DNA of 7,010 nt from an uncultured Parvularculaceae bacterium. Lineage in GTDB: Bacteria; Pseudomonadota; Alphaproteobacteria; Caulobacterales; Parvularculaceae. The notes beneath the pieces were generated by a model. The model worked only from the letters and a program-made list of their open reading frames with translations. It did not search any database and had not been told where the DNA came from. Positions 1-6,521 of the stretch are shown in pieces (the first letter of the stretch is position 1; every line of letters begins with the position of its first letter). The stretch covers positions 1 to 7,010 of the forward strand of contig CAMYNO010000396.1 in assembly GCA_947259815.1 (NCBI GenBank), written 5' to 3'. Both the position numbers and the translations under genes were made by a program.

Positions 1-57
1 AACCTCAATCTCTCGAAGTTTCGCAATGATCTCTTCAGGCTTTGCTCTCTTGCCCAT
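1..57 (-). CDS. IS3-family transposase OrfA, first 19 codons (3'-partial)
   Basis: ATG at 57 on the minus strand is followed by GKRAKPEEIIAKLREIEV, the N-terminus of an IS3-family OrfA (the DNA-binding helix-turn-helix subunit usually translated with or frameshifted into OrfB, the DDE integrase). GGAG at 65-68 lies 7 bases upstream of the ATG. The rest of the gene is outside the window, so integrity and subgroup are unknown. Confidence 0.75.
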   Translation of the reverse strand, partial: MGKRAKPEEIIAKLREIEV

Positions 58-82
58 CTCTCAGCTCCAATGTTGAAGCCGG

Positions 83-113
83 ATTATAACTCAACTGATG
101 GACCACTTTTCAA
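83..113 (-). promoter_or_regulatory. Putative promoter of the IS3-family orfA
   Basis: On the minus strand TATAAT occupies 88-83, with TTGAAA at 113-108 (19-base spacer) or TGAAAA at 112-107 (18-base spacer). It ends 25 bases before the orfA ATG. The -10 is a perfect consensus; the spacing is slightly long, so strength is uncertain. Confidence 0.4.
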
Positions 114-124
114 ATGGCAGACCA

Positions 125-242
125 ATCTTGTTCACGCCAAGCCGGCGTATCACTTCGCCAACGCCCAAGCCCTCAATCAGATAGACTTCAGCCTCACGCA
201 ACTTCGATTGATTTCTTTAGGGGAATACCTTTTTCCAGACAC
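125..242 (-). pseudogene. IS3-family transposase OrfA N-terminal remnant, frameshifted and truncated
   Basis: On the minus strand one frame from 242 gives (V)SGKRYSPKEI; a neighbouring frame from 204 gives KLREAEVYLIEGLGVGEVIR followed by RLGVNK. Joined, these match the N-terminal helix-turn-helix region of IS3-family OrfA, which typically reads K-R-x-x-x-E-(E/Q)-I-I-x-K-L-R-E-A-E-V, then G-x-(S/T)-V-x-E-x-x-R-(R/K)-(L/I)-G-V. A frame change of one base lies near 207-210. After GVNK the expected TYYRWR is missing and the frame runs into unrelated sequence before TGA at 93-91. It is a non-functional fragment. Confidence 0.65.
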
Positions 243-300
243 CCTTCTGATACGGCCATTTTACTCTCTCAATGTGGCTGCGTTCAAAGGGGGCGGGTCA
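125..300 (-). mobile_element. Decayed IS3-family element, left part only
   Basis: Read on the minus strand, position 300 begins TGACCCGCCCCCTTTGAAC, which looks like an IS3-family terminal inverted repeat (TGA followed by a GC-rich run). It is followed by a decayed orfA start (242-125). Recognisable orfA sequence stops at about 125, where TGGTCTGCC, a second IS-like end, begins. No matching right end or target duplication can be seen, so the left boundary at 300 rests on motif resemblance alone. It starts 30 bases after the hydrolase stop; the 29 bases between (301-329) show no hairpin-plus-T-run terminator. Confidence 0.5.
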
Positions 301-329
301 AAGAGGCGATTAATTCTAACCGGCGGCCT

Positions 330-1154
330 TTAGTCTCGCGCGAGAAAGTCAGACACCAGGAGATTGAACCGATCCTTATGTTCGATCTGGATCCAGTGGC
401 CGCATTTGCCGAACAGGTGAACTTCGGACGTCTTGATGAGATCGAACAGGCGCAGGCTGTTGCTCATGGGGAGGACGCGGTCCTCTCGCCCATGCAGGAT
501 CAGCGTCGGACAGGCTATTTTAGCAATCTCTTCTTCCGGCGTTGAGAGCGCCGTGATGTGCTGTTGACGCGGCGCAGGGAACATGGCGCTGAAAGCCTCG
601 TGAAAGCCCGGCTGGATGCTCGCCCGGTAGCGCATTTCGGCAAGTTCGTCGGAGACGAAAGAGTTGTCATAGGCGAAAATGTCGAGCATCTCGCGCATCG
701 CCGCAACCGACGGATCATATCCCCACACCTTGTCGAGCGCTTCGGTCAGCTCGAATTCAAGGCCGGCCGCGCCCATCAGCACCATGCGCCGGATGCGGTC
801 GGGATGATGTACGGCCATGGAGAGCGCCAGCGCGCCGCCGAAGGAGTTGCCGATGATGTCGAATTCCTGAAGACCTAGGGCGTCAGCGAAGTTCATCAAA
901 TGACCGCGCCAGCGCTCCATTGTGTAAACGCCATCTGCCGGCCGCTCGGTGTAACCAAAGCCAAGCATGTCCGGCGCGATCGCGCGCACACTTTGCGAAA
1001 GCACTGGCAGGTTGAGCCGCCAGTTCGCCCAGGCCGTCACGCCCGGCCCTGATCCGTGAATCAGGATCACCGGGCGCCCCTCGCCCAGATCGTGATAATT
1101 GGTCTTAACGCCGCCGGCGTCGATGAACTTTCCGATTTCAGGATTGTCGCCCAC
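330..1154 (-). CDS. Meta-cleavage product C-C hydrolase (2-hydroxymuconate-semialdehyde hydrolase type)
   Basis: Alpha/beta-hydrolase that cuts the C-C bond of a meta-ring-fission product, giving 2-hydroxypenta-2,4-dienoate and a carboxylate (formate or an organic acid depending on ring substitution). The 274 residues match XylF/DmpD/TodF/CumD. Seen are the oxyanion segment IHGSGPGVTAWANWRL (32-47), PDMLGFGYTERPADG (61-75), the nucleophile elbow GNSFGG (Ser104), LDIFAYD (157-163), MFPAPRQQH (191-199), acid Asp225 in HGREDRVLP, and His253 in CGHWIQIEH. The overall wording is nearest XylF/DmpD. The start is GTG with AAGGA 7 bases upstream; an in-frame TGA two codons earlier rules out a longer product. 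It lies 43 bases after the tautomerase remnant's stop and is the last gene of the operon; in dmp/xyl operons the hydrolase precedes the hydratase, so the order is rearranged. Exact substrate is not readable. Confidence 0.95.
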   Translation of the reverse strand: MGDNPEIGKFIDAGGVKTNYHDLGEGRPVILIHGSGPGVTAWANWRLNLPVLSQSVRAIAPDMLGFGYTERPADGVYTMERWRGHLMNFADALGLQEFDIIGNSFGGALALSMAVHHPDRIRRMVLMGAAGLEFELTEALDKVWGYDPSVAAMREMLDIFAYDNSFVSDELAEMRYRASIQPGFHEAFSAMFPAPRQQHITALSTPEEEIAKIACPTLILHGREDRVLPMSNSLRLFDLIKTSEVHLFGKCGHWIQIEHKDRFNLLVSDFLARD

Positions 1155-1161
1155 TATTCAA

Positions 1162-1166
1162 TCCTT
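1162..1166 (-). promoter_or_regulatory. Ribosome binding site supporting the hydrolase GTG start
   Basis: AAGGA on the minus strand, 7 bases before GTG at 1154. Together with the TGA two codons upstream it fixes the hydrolase start. Confidence 0.65.
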
Positions 1167-1197
1167 TTCCGTCGCCGCCACACTCAGCCTTGGCGCG

Positions 1198-1346
1198 TTA
1201 TTCGGCTTTCGACACGCCCGCGGCGTCAAAATGTTCAGGCGGCGCCTCGCGGATGATCACCCGTACAGACAGTATCGGCGCATCTATCAGCTCCCGGATC
1301 AACGCCGCCCTTTTCCTGGGTGCGTCCTCACGTCTATGATCGGCAT
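1198..1346 (-). pseudogene. Broken 4-oxalocrotonate tautomerase gene (frameshift and internal loss)
   Basis: Remnant of a 4-OT-family tautomerase, the small (about 62-residue) enzyme that isomerises 2-hydroxymuconate to 4-oxalocrotonate using an N-terminal proline. From ATG at 1346 the frame reads MPIIDVRTHPGKGRR and stops at codon 16; MPII with catalytic Pro1 is the family hallmark. One frame over, the sequence continues AALIRELIDAP, then SVRVIIREAPPEHF, then AAGVSKAE and TAA at 1200-1198, matching the family's ALIRE helix, (S/R)VRVIITEMP strand and C-terminus. The span is 149 bases (not a multiple of three) against about 190 expected. The helix between ALIRE and DAP is short by about six residues, and about four residues plus a frame change are lost after residue 11. 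No start and Pro1 serve the second frame, so it is very unlikely to be active. Its position after the decarboxylase matches the dmpH-dmpI and xylI-xylH order. A sequencing error could explain one shift but not both losses. Confidence 0.8.
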
Positions 1347-1350
1347 TGCC

Positions 1351-2121
1351 TCACGCTTCCACATTGATGGAAATGCAGCCGAGATGCTGGACCTCGAGGC
1401 CGATCGTTTCCCCGACGCTCGCGGGATGCGCCGCCGTCGCTCCGCCGGCCATGACGATATGACCGGGCTCCAGCGCCTCGCCCCATTCCGCCGTCATCAG
1501 TGCGGCGGCAACGAGCGAGCGCACCGGATGGCCGAGGATCGCCGCGGACGAACCGATCTCTTTCGGCCGTCCGTTCACGGACAGCACCATGCCGAGATTG
1601 TGGAATTCGATTTCCGGAGAGCGCCAGGCGCCAATAACGAGGCCCGAAGAGGAGGTGTTGTCGGCGATCACATCCGGCAGCGCGAACTTGAAGTTCTCAT
1701 AACGGCTGTCAATCACCTCCATCGCCGGCGCGACCGCCTCGACTGCTGCCATGGCCTCCAGCGCCGACACCTTTCCTGACAGCCGTTTCTTCAGGAGGAA
1801 GACGATTTCCGGCTCAAGCCGTGGATGCACGAACGCCGACTTCTTCAGGACGCCACCTTCCTCCAGCAGCATGGCGTCGGTGAGCCGGCCCCAGGCCGCC
1901 CCGTTTACGCCGACCTGAACCATCTTGGCCCGGCTGGTCAGACCCATCTTGACGCCGATGCGTTTTTCGCCGCGGGCGATCCGCCGCGCTACGGACAAGG
2001 CCTGGATCGCATAAGCATCCGAAACCGATAAATCAGGATGGTCTTTCGTCAAGTGCGGGATTGCACGCACTTCGCGCTGCGCCTCATCGACAACGACGGC
2101 CAGTTCTTCAAGACCCGCCAT
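1351..2121 (-). CDS. 4-oxalocrotonate decarboxylase
   Basis: Decarboxylates 4-oxalocrotonate (2-oxohex-3-enedioate) to 2-hydroxypenta-2,4-dienoate with a divalent metal, the last step of the oxalocrotonate branch. The 256 residues match XylI/DmpH/NahK (about 260). Diagnostic segments are GVKMGLTSRAKM (56-67), WGRLTDAMLLEEGG (77-90), FVHPRLEPEIVFLLK (97-111), EVIDSRYENFKF (135-146), DVIADNTSSSG (150-160), LGHPV (196-200) and VMAGGATAA (223-231). Glu103, Glu105 and Glu135 match the metal-site acids of the hydratase/decarboxylase family. The MTSRAKM/WGRLTDAM-like and MAGGATAA segments favour decarboxylase over hydratase. ATG immediately follows the aldolase TAG with no spacer; GGGAG at 2130-2134 is 8 bases upstream. 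The next gene in dmp/xyl operons is the tautomerase, and a broken copy of it lies 4 bases downstream here. Confidence 0.92.
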   Translation of the reverse strand: MAGLEELAVVVDEAQREVRAIPHLTKDHPDLSVSDAYAIQALSVARRIARGEKRIGVKMGLTSRAKMVQVGVNGAAWGRLTDAMLLEEGGVLKKSAFVHPRLEPEIVFLLKKRLSGKVSALEAMAAVEAVAPAMEVIDSRYENFKFALPDVIADNTSSSGLVIGAWRSPEIEFHNLGMVLSVNGRPKEIGSSAAILGHPVRSLVAAALMTAEWGEALEPGHIVMAGGATAAHPASVGETIGLEVQHLGCISINVEA

Positions 2122-3174
2122 CTACGCCGCTCCCGCCTGTTCGCGCTCTTTCAAAATATCGAGCGCGACATCGACGATCATGTCCTCCTGGCCGCCGACC
2201 ATGCCGCGACGCCCCAGCTCGACCAGGATGTCGCGCACATCGACGCCATACTCTTCCGCCGCTTTCTCTGCATGCCGGAGGACGCTCGAATAGACGCCGG
2301 CATAACCGAGCATCAAGGTCTCCCGGTCGACCCGCACCGGGCGGTCCTGAAGCGGGCGCACAAGGTCTTCCGCCGCATCCATCAGTTTGAATACATCGCA
2401 ACCGGTGTTCCAGCCCTTGCGCTCGGCCGCCGCGACAAAGACCTCCAGCGGCGCGTTGCCCGCCCCCGCGCCCATTCCGGCCAGCGAAGCATCCACCCGC
2501 CGGGCGCCCTTCTGAACCGCGACGATCGAATTGGCGACGCCAAGCGAGAGATTGTGATGGGCGTGCACGCCGCGCTCGGTTTCGTCCTTTAGCACCTTAT
2601 TATAGGCGTCGAAACGCGCCCCATAACCATCCATATCGAGGGCGCCGCCGGAATCGGTCACATAAACGCATTGCGCGCCGTAACTTTCCATCAACAACGC
2701 CTGCTCGGCGAGTTTTTCCGGCTCGACCATATGGCTCATCATCAAAAAGCCAACCGTATCCATGCCGAGATCGCGCGCCGCACCTATATGCTGTTTCGCG
2801 ACATCGGCTTCTGTACAATGGGTCGCCACCCGCACCGAGCGCACGCCGAGATCATAAGCGCGCTTCAGATCGGTGATCGTGCAGATGCCAGGCAGGATCA
2901 GCGTCGTCACCACGGCCCGGTCAACCGCCTCGGCGACAGCCTCGATCCATTCCCAGTCCGTATGAGCGCCAAACCCGTAATTGAAACTCGATCCGCGAAT
3001 GCCGTCGCCATGGGCGATCTCGATCGCGTCGACCCCGGCCTCGTCCAGCGCCTTCGCGATCTTCGCCACATGATCGACGCCATAGAGGTGGCGAATCGCA
3101 TGCATGCCGTCGCGAAGGGTCACGTCCTGCACATAGATTTTTTCCTTCGTCGGATCCTTGATCAGCCCGCTCAC
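2122..3174 (-). CDS. 4-hydroxy-2-oxovalerate aldolase
   Basis: Class II (divalent-metal) aldolase that splits 4-hydroxy-2-oxovalerate into pyruvate and acetaldehyde and passes the aldehyde to the acylating dehydrogenase encoded just upstream. At 350 residues it is the usual size for DmpG/BphI/MhpE. An N-terminal HMGL-like TIM barrel carries [12 protein letters not shown] (18-29) with Arg21, Asp22 and His25 in the positions of the DmpG active site. Also visible are [18 protein letters not shown] (52-69), [11 protein letters not shown] (115-125), metal ligands in HAHH (His204, His206), [16 protein letters not shown] (231-246), [13 protein letters not shown] (273-285) and GYAGVYSS (290-297, Tyr291), plus the C-terminal communication domain ending [15 protein letters not shown]. 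The start is GTG: it is the only initiator before the catalytic Arg-Asp, it overlaps the preceding TGA (GTGA), and it has a strong GGAGG 7 bases upstream. The stop TAG directly abuts the next ATG. Confidence 0.96.
   Translation of the reverse strand: MSGLIKDPTKEKIYVQDVTLRDGMHAIRHLYGVDHVAKIAKALDEAGVDAIEIAHGDGIRGSSFNYGFGAHTDWEWIEAVAEAVDRAVVTTLILPGICTITDLKRAYDLGVRSVRVATHCTEADVAKQHIGAARDLGMDTVGFLMMSHMVEPEKLAEQALLMESYGAQCVYVTDSGGALDMDGYGARFDAYNKVLKDETERGVHAHHNLSLGVANSIVAVQKGARRVDASLAGMGAGAGNAPLEVFVAAAERKGWNTGCDVFKLMDAAEDLVRPLQDRPVRVDRETLMLGYAGVYSSVLRHAEKAAEEYGVDVRDILVELGRRGMVGGQEDMIVDVALDILKEREQAGAA
2130..2134 (-). promoter_or_regulatory. Ribosome binding site of the decarboxylase
   Basis: GGGAG on the minus strand, 8 bases before ATG at 2121, inside the last codons of the aldolase gene; this supports coupled translation across the TAG|ATG junction. 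Confidence 0.55.
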
Positions 3175-4112
3175 GCCGCCGCCTCCGCCAGGTGTTTCAC
3201 CATGCGTTCGCCGATGGTCAGGCCCGCCGAGGTCATGATATCGAGATTGCCCGCATAGGCCGGCAGGTAATGGGCCGCTCCCTCTACTTCCAGGAACACC
3301 GTCACCTTGACGCCTTCAAATTCTCCAAGCACTGGAATCTTCAGTTTTCGATTGCCGCCAAAACGCTCAAACTGCACTTTCTGTTTCAGCCGGTAGCCGG
3401 GGACATAGTCCTGGACCGCCGCCACCATGTCCTTGACCGATTTCTCGATCGCTTCTTCTTTGCCGCCCACGGAGAATGCATAAACCGTGTCGCGCATGAT
3501 CAGCGGCGGCTCGGCCGGATTGAGGATGATGATCGCCTTGCCATGCTCGGCGCCGCCCAACACTTCAACGCCCTTCGCCGTCGTCTCGGTGAACTCGTCA
3601 ATATTCGCCCGCGTGCCCGGCCCCGCCGACTTCGACGAGACCGACGCCACAATCTCCGCATAGGGAACGCTTTCCGACACCCGCCGCACCGCATGAACGA
3701 TCGGGATTGTCGCCTGGCCGCCGCAGGTCACCATATTAACGTTTTGCTTGTCGAGATGTTCCTCGGCATTGACCACCGGGATGCAATATGGACCGATCGC
3801 CGCCGGCGTCAGGTCCACCATTCGTTTGCCATCACGCTTGCAAAGCTCGTTATGGTATTGGTGAGCCTTCGCCGAGGTCGCATCGAACACCACCTCGATA
3901 TCTTTCCACACAGGCATCTTGACGAGACCATCCATGCCCTCATGGGTCGCCGCAACACTCAGCTTTTTCGCCCGCGCCAATCCGTCCGAGTTTGGATCAA
4001 TGCCCACCATGGCGCCCATCTCCAGAACATCCGACGTCCGCATCACCTTGATCATCAAATCGGCGCCGATATTGCCAGACCCGACAATTGCGCATTTCAC
4101 CTTGCCCGTCAT
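3171..4112 (-). CDS. Acetaldehyde dehydrogenase (acylating)
   Basis: Oxidises the aldehyde released by the aldolase to acyl-CoA (acetyl-CoA from acetaldehyde) with NAD+ and CoA; in this family it forms a channelling complex with the aldolase. The 313 residues fit DmpF/BphJ/MhpF (about 304-316). It shows the nucleotide-binding GSGNIG (11-16), EMGAMVGID (31-39), [11 protein letters not shown] (100-110), the catalytic cysteine in [12 protein letters not shown] (Cys130), [20 protein letters not shown] (159-178), [14 protein letters not shown] (198-211) and [20 protein letters not shown] (273-292). The frame stays open upstream to 4376, but that part overlaps the hydratase and is not family-like. 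The start at 4112 gives the canonical N-terminus; AAGG lies 8 bases before it. An in-frame ATG at 4133 overlapping the hydratase stop would add seven residues (MTGKARS). The 3' end overlaps the aldolase start by 4 bases. Confidence 0.95.
   Translation of the reverse strand: MTGKVKCAIVGSGNIGADLMIKVMRTSDVLEMGAMVGIDPNSDGLARAKKLSVAATHEGMDGLVKMPVWKDIEVVFDATSAKAHQYHNELCKRDGKRMVDLTPAAIGPYCIPVVNAEEHLDKQNVNMVTCGGQATIPIVHAVRRVSESVPYAEIVASVSSKSAGPGTRANIDEFTETTAKGVEVLGGAEHGKAIIILNPAEPPLIMRDTVYAFSVGGKEEAIEKSVKDMVAAVQDYVPGYRLKQKVQFERFGGNRKLKIPVLGEFEGVKVTVFLEVEGAAHYLPAYAGNLDIMTSAGLTIGERMVKHLAEAAA
3182..3186 (-). promoter_or_regulatory. Ribosome binding site supporting the aldolase GTG start
   Basis: The minus strand reads GGAGG, 7 bases before GTG at 3174, inside the last codons of the acetaldehyde dehydrogenase gene. 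This is optimal spacing and fixes the aldolase start, which lacks any ATG before its catalytic residues. Confidence 0.75.
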
Positions 4113-4129
4113 TGATCTCGCCTTTCCTG

Positions 4130-4912
4130 TCATTCCGTAAAAAACGCCGTCACGGAACCGAGCCCGTTGACCCGCGCCGTCACCGCATCGCCAGCCGCAA
4201 CCCCCGCCATGGGACCGAGCGCGCCCGTCAGCACAATATCGCCCTTGCCAAGCGGCCGGCCTTCCCGCGCCATGACTTTGGCCAGCCACAAACACGCCGT
4301 TACCGGACTGCCGAGGCACGCAACGCCGGCGCCAACGGAAATCGGCTCGCCGCGCCGCTCCATCACCATCCCGCACAGTCGCAAATCAATCTCCGACAGA
4401 CGCCGCGGCGCGTCGCCCAGCACAAACACCCCGCTTGAGGCGTTGTCCGCAATCGTGTCGTGGATGCGAATGTCCCAGTCCTTTACACGGCTGCCGACAA
4501 TCTCAATCGCCGCGACCGCATAGTCCACCGACGCCGTGATATCCGCCGATGTCAGCGTCTCCGCATTCAGATCATCGCCCATGATGAAGGCAATCTCAGC
4601 CTCCACCTTCGGCTGCATCACCGCTGTCACGGAAATCTCAGACCCGAGCGGCATGTCCATATCGTCAAACAGCATTCCGTAATCGGGCTGATCGACGCCC
4701 AGCTGGGCCTGCACCGCCTTCGCCGTAAGCCCCGTCTTGCGCCCGACAAGCCGGCGCCCAGACTCGAGCCGCCGGGCCGTGTTGATTTCCTGCACTTGAT
4801 AAGCCGCATCTATCACAAGATCGCCGATCAGGTCGCGCACCGGCGCACATGGATCCTTCGACGCCGCTGCACGCCAAAGCCGATCCGCTGCAGTCTGTAT
4901 GCTGTCCGTCAT
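4130..4912 (-). CDS. 2-oxopent-4-enoate (2-hydroxypenta-2,4-dienoate) hydratase
   Basis: Adds water to 2-hydroxypenta-2,4-dienoate to give 4-hydroxy-2-oxovalerate, the first step of the lower meta-cleavage pathway. The 260 residues match the MhpD/DmpE/XylJ/BphH family (about 260-270). Signature segments are VGRKTGLT (56-63, with Lys59), [13 protein letters not shown] (70-82), [10 protein letters not shown] (100-109), [10 protein letters not shown] (137-146), [11 protein letters not shown] (152-162) and LTGALGPM (228-235). Glu104, Glu106 and Glu137 line up with the divalent-metal ligands known for MhpD-like enzymes. LTGALGP separates it from the decarboxylase paralogue at 1351-2121, which has MAGGATAA there. 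It starts 10 bases after the ligase stop with no good Shine-Dalgarno sequence, so coupling to ligase translation is likely. Its stop TGA overlaps an ATG (ATGA) that is an alternative start of the next gene. Confidence 0.95.
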   Translation of the reverse strand: MTDSIQTAADRLWRAAASKDPCAPVRDLIGDLVIDAAYQVQEINTARRLESGRRLVGRKTGLTAKAVQAQLGVDQPDYGMLFDDMDMPLGSEISVTAVMQPKVEAEIAFIMGDDLNAETLTSADITASVDYAVAAIEIVGSRVKDWDIRIHDTIADNASSGVFVLGDAPRRLSEIDLRLCGMVMERRGEPISVGAGVACLGSPVTACLWLAKVMAREGRPLGKGDIVLTGALGPMAGVAAGDAVTARVNGLGSVTAFFTE

Positions 4913-4922
4913 CAGAAAAACT

Positions 4923-6512
4923 CTATTGCGCGGCGCGCGTCATCGACTTGGTTTCACCAGACCGACAACTGTCGACATACGCCTTCGCCATCTCAACGAG
5001 CCGTTTCCGGTCGTTTTTCCTAGCGACTGTCTGTGGGATAGCGTCGATCTGAATGATGTGACGGGGCTGTTTATATCCGGCCAGATTGGCTTTCAAAAAT
5101 TGTTCCAGCACGGTTGCGGCCCGGTCCCCCCTTTCGACTGTCTCAACAAAGGCGACCGGCGCCTCGCCCTTGCGCTCATCCGCGATGCCGACCACCGCTG
5201 CATTTCTTACTTCCGGATGAGTGCACAGCAGCTCTTCGATTTCACGGGGATAAACATTGAACCCGCTCACGATCAGCATGTCTTTCTTGCGGTCGACTAT
5301 CCGAAGAAAACCGTCCTCATCAACGGAGCCGACATCACCTGTATAAAGCCACCCTTCCGGATGACCGGCGCTTTCGCCGCGATAGCGGTGTACTACGCGC
5401 GCACCGCGAATCCGTACTTCGCCGACTTCATTTGGCGCAAGCAGTTTATTCGGATCTTCAAGGGAGACAATTTGCAGTTCAATGCCGGTCAACGGAAGGC
5501 CTGTAGTCCCGGTTCGATGACCGCCATCAGCGGGATTAGCGGTGATCGGCCCGGCTTCTGTCATTCCGTATGCTTCTAATATCGGAACGCCGGTGCGTTT
5601 TTCCCACGCGCTCAGCAGTTCCATGAGAAAAGGCGAGCCGCCGCCGGGGCACAAGCGCAACCCAGACAGGTCGGCATCCTCGATCAGGCTCGACGAAAGC
5701 AATCCGCCATAAATTGCCGCCGGGCCGCCACTGAAAAAAGAGACCTTGTGCCGTGCTAGTTCTGAAACCACATCGTCCGGCGTGAAGCGCGGCACAACAA
5801 CGAGCGTCGACTGGCTGTAAACAGGGTTCATGCACCCCATGAAAGAGCCCCAGACATGGGAAACCGGCGCCACATTCAGCCACACCTCTTCTCCGACGCG
5901 GGCTGGCCAAGCTTCGTCCATGGCCGCAATCGTGTTCATCAACATACGGTGGGTTCGTTCGACGCCTTTGGGAGCGCCGGTGGTGCCGCCGGTAAAGCCT
6001 AGCGTCGCAATTCCGTCTGCGGCCAGCACAGCGTCTGGGCGCGGCGTATCTGACGAAACCAATGCCTCAAGTGCGAACTCACCTTCGCCCAGGCAAATGA
6101 CGTCGTCTATTCCAGTCCGTGCGGCGGCTGATTGCGCATTCTCAGCCGACCCCGCGAGCACGATCAACGCCCGCGGCGCCGACGCCGCAAGCAGCGGCGC
6201 CAGCTCCGTTTCGGTGTAAGCCGCATTCAACAAGGTCACCTGCGCGCCTGAGGCGAGAGTAGCAAAAACTGCAATATTGCATTCAATTGAATTGGGAATG
6301 ACCAGCGCGACGCAATCGCCCGCAGCGCCGCATTGTGATAGGTGATGAGACAGCGCGGCGACAGCGCGGCCAAACTCCCCATAATTTATGCGTCTCGCGC
6401 CTTCAATGAGTGCGAGCTTCGATGGCGCCTTGTCAACCGCATCCCAAAACATCGCGACGGCATGATCAAACCGCGGTGTTGCCGACGGTGAAGCGTTCTC
6501 CATTCCCACCAT
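4923..6512 (-). CDS. AMP-forming acyl/aryl-CoA ligase (ANL superfamily)
   Basis: Activates a carboxylic acid to its CoA thioester through an acyl-adenylate. The 529-residue length is normal. Visible core motifs are the phosphate-binding loop FTGGTTGAPKGV (residues 173-184), YGMTEAGP (315-322), YTGD with Asp393, the hinge region DRKKDMLIVSGFNVYP (407-422), and a C-terminal IPQTVARKNDRKRL (492-505) where Lys499 aligns with the catalytic lysine of the usual P-x-T-x-x-G-K motif; the Gly before it is Arg here. No signal peptide or membrane segment is seen. The substrate is not evident: 4-coumarate/cinnamate-like, arylpropionate or fatty acids all fit the family. Its place between a ring-hydroxylating dioxygenase subunit and meta-cleavage genes suggests an aryl or arylalkyl acid (inference). 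GGAGG at 6517-6521 lies only 4 bases from this ATG but 7 from the GTG at codon 2, and a further ATG is codon 4, so the true start may be 3 or 9 bases downstream. Confidence 0.93.
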   Translation of the reverse strand: MVGMENASPSATPRFDHAVAMFWDAVDKAPSKLALIEGARRINYGEFGRAVAALSHHLSQCGAAGDCVALVIPNSIECNIAVFATLASGAQVTLLNAAYTETELAPLLAASAPRALIVLAGSAENAQSAAARTGIDDVICLGEGEFALEALVSSDTPRPDAVLAADGIATLGFTGGTTGAPKGVERTHRMLMNTIAAMDEAWPARVGEEVWLNVAPVSHVWGSFMGCMNPVYSQSTLVVVPRFTPDDVVSELARHKVSFFSGGPAAIYGGLLSSSLIEDADLSGLRLCPGGGSPFLMELLSAWEKRTGVPILEAYGMTEAGPITANPADGGHRTGTTGLPLTGIELQIVSLEDPNKLLAPNEVGEVRIRGARVVHRYRGESAGHPEGWLYTGDVGSVDEDGFLRIVDRKKDMLIVSGFNVYPREIEELLCTHPEVRNAAVVGIADERKGEAPVAFVETVERGDRAATVLEQFLKANLAGYKQPRHIIQIDAIPQTVARKNDRKRLVEMAKAYVDSCRSGETKSMTRAAQ

Positions 6513-6516
6513 TGAT

Positions 6517-6521
6517 CCTCC
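6517..6521 (-). promoter_or_regulatory. Ribosome binding site of the CoA ligase (start-deciding)
   Basis: The minus strand reads GGAGG directly after the TAG stop of the dioxygenase beta subunit. The spacer is 4 bases to ATG (6512), 7 bases to GTG (6509) and 13 bases to the next ATG (6503). By spacing alone the GTG is the best start; ATG at 6512 is kept as the default. The position next to the preceding stop implies translational coupling. Confidence 0.55.

Larger units (their letters stand above)
1..124 (-). mobile_element. Left end of a second IS3-family element, continuing beyond the window
   Basis: The minus strand from about 124 reads TGGTCTGCCATTTGAAAAG, plausible as an IS3-family terminal repeat with the usual 5'-TG, and it begins exactly where the older orfA remnant loses homology. 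Inside it are a TATAAT-bearing promoter, a ribosome binding site and the intact start of an orfA gene that leaves the window at position 1. A second TGG-type end at 105 (TGGTCCATC) is an alternative boundary. Whether the element is complete cannot be seen here. Confidence 0.5.

Noticed and set aside
301..329. Possible terminator after the hydrolase
   Set aside because: Only short GC-rich runs and a weak TTA/TAA inverted repeat are present; there is no stable stem followed by a T-run on the minus strand.
70..333. Plus-strand open frame of 87 codons
   Set aside because: It runs antisense over the two IS3-family fragments, whose orfA similarity is on the minus strand; no family recognised.
1099..1779. 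Plus-strand open frame of 226 codons across the tautomerase remnant and decarboxylase
   Set aside because: Antisense shadow; composition dominated by Arg and His, no recognisable family, while the minus strand is explained by the decarboxylase.
3192..4115. Plus-strand open frame of 307 codons opposite the acetaldehyde dehydrogenase
   Set aside because: Arg/His-rich antisense shadow of a clearly recognised gene in GC-rich sequence; no domain or motif seen.
4113..4376. Long upstream extension of the acetaldehyde dehydrogenase frame, giving 401 residues
   Set aside because: The first 88 residues overlap the hydratase gene, are Arg/Gly-rich and unlike the family; 313 residues from 4112 match the family length and N-terminus.
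5830..6219. Plus-strand open frame of 129 codons within the ligase gene
   Set aside because: Ser/Ala-rich antisense shadow of the ligase coding sequence.
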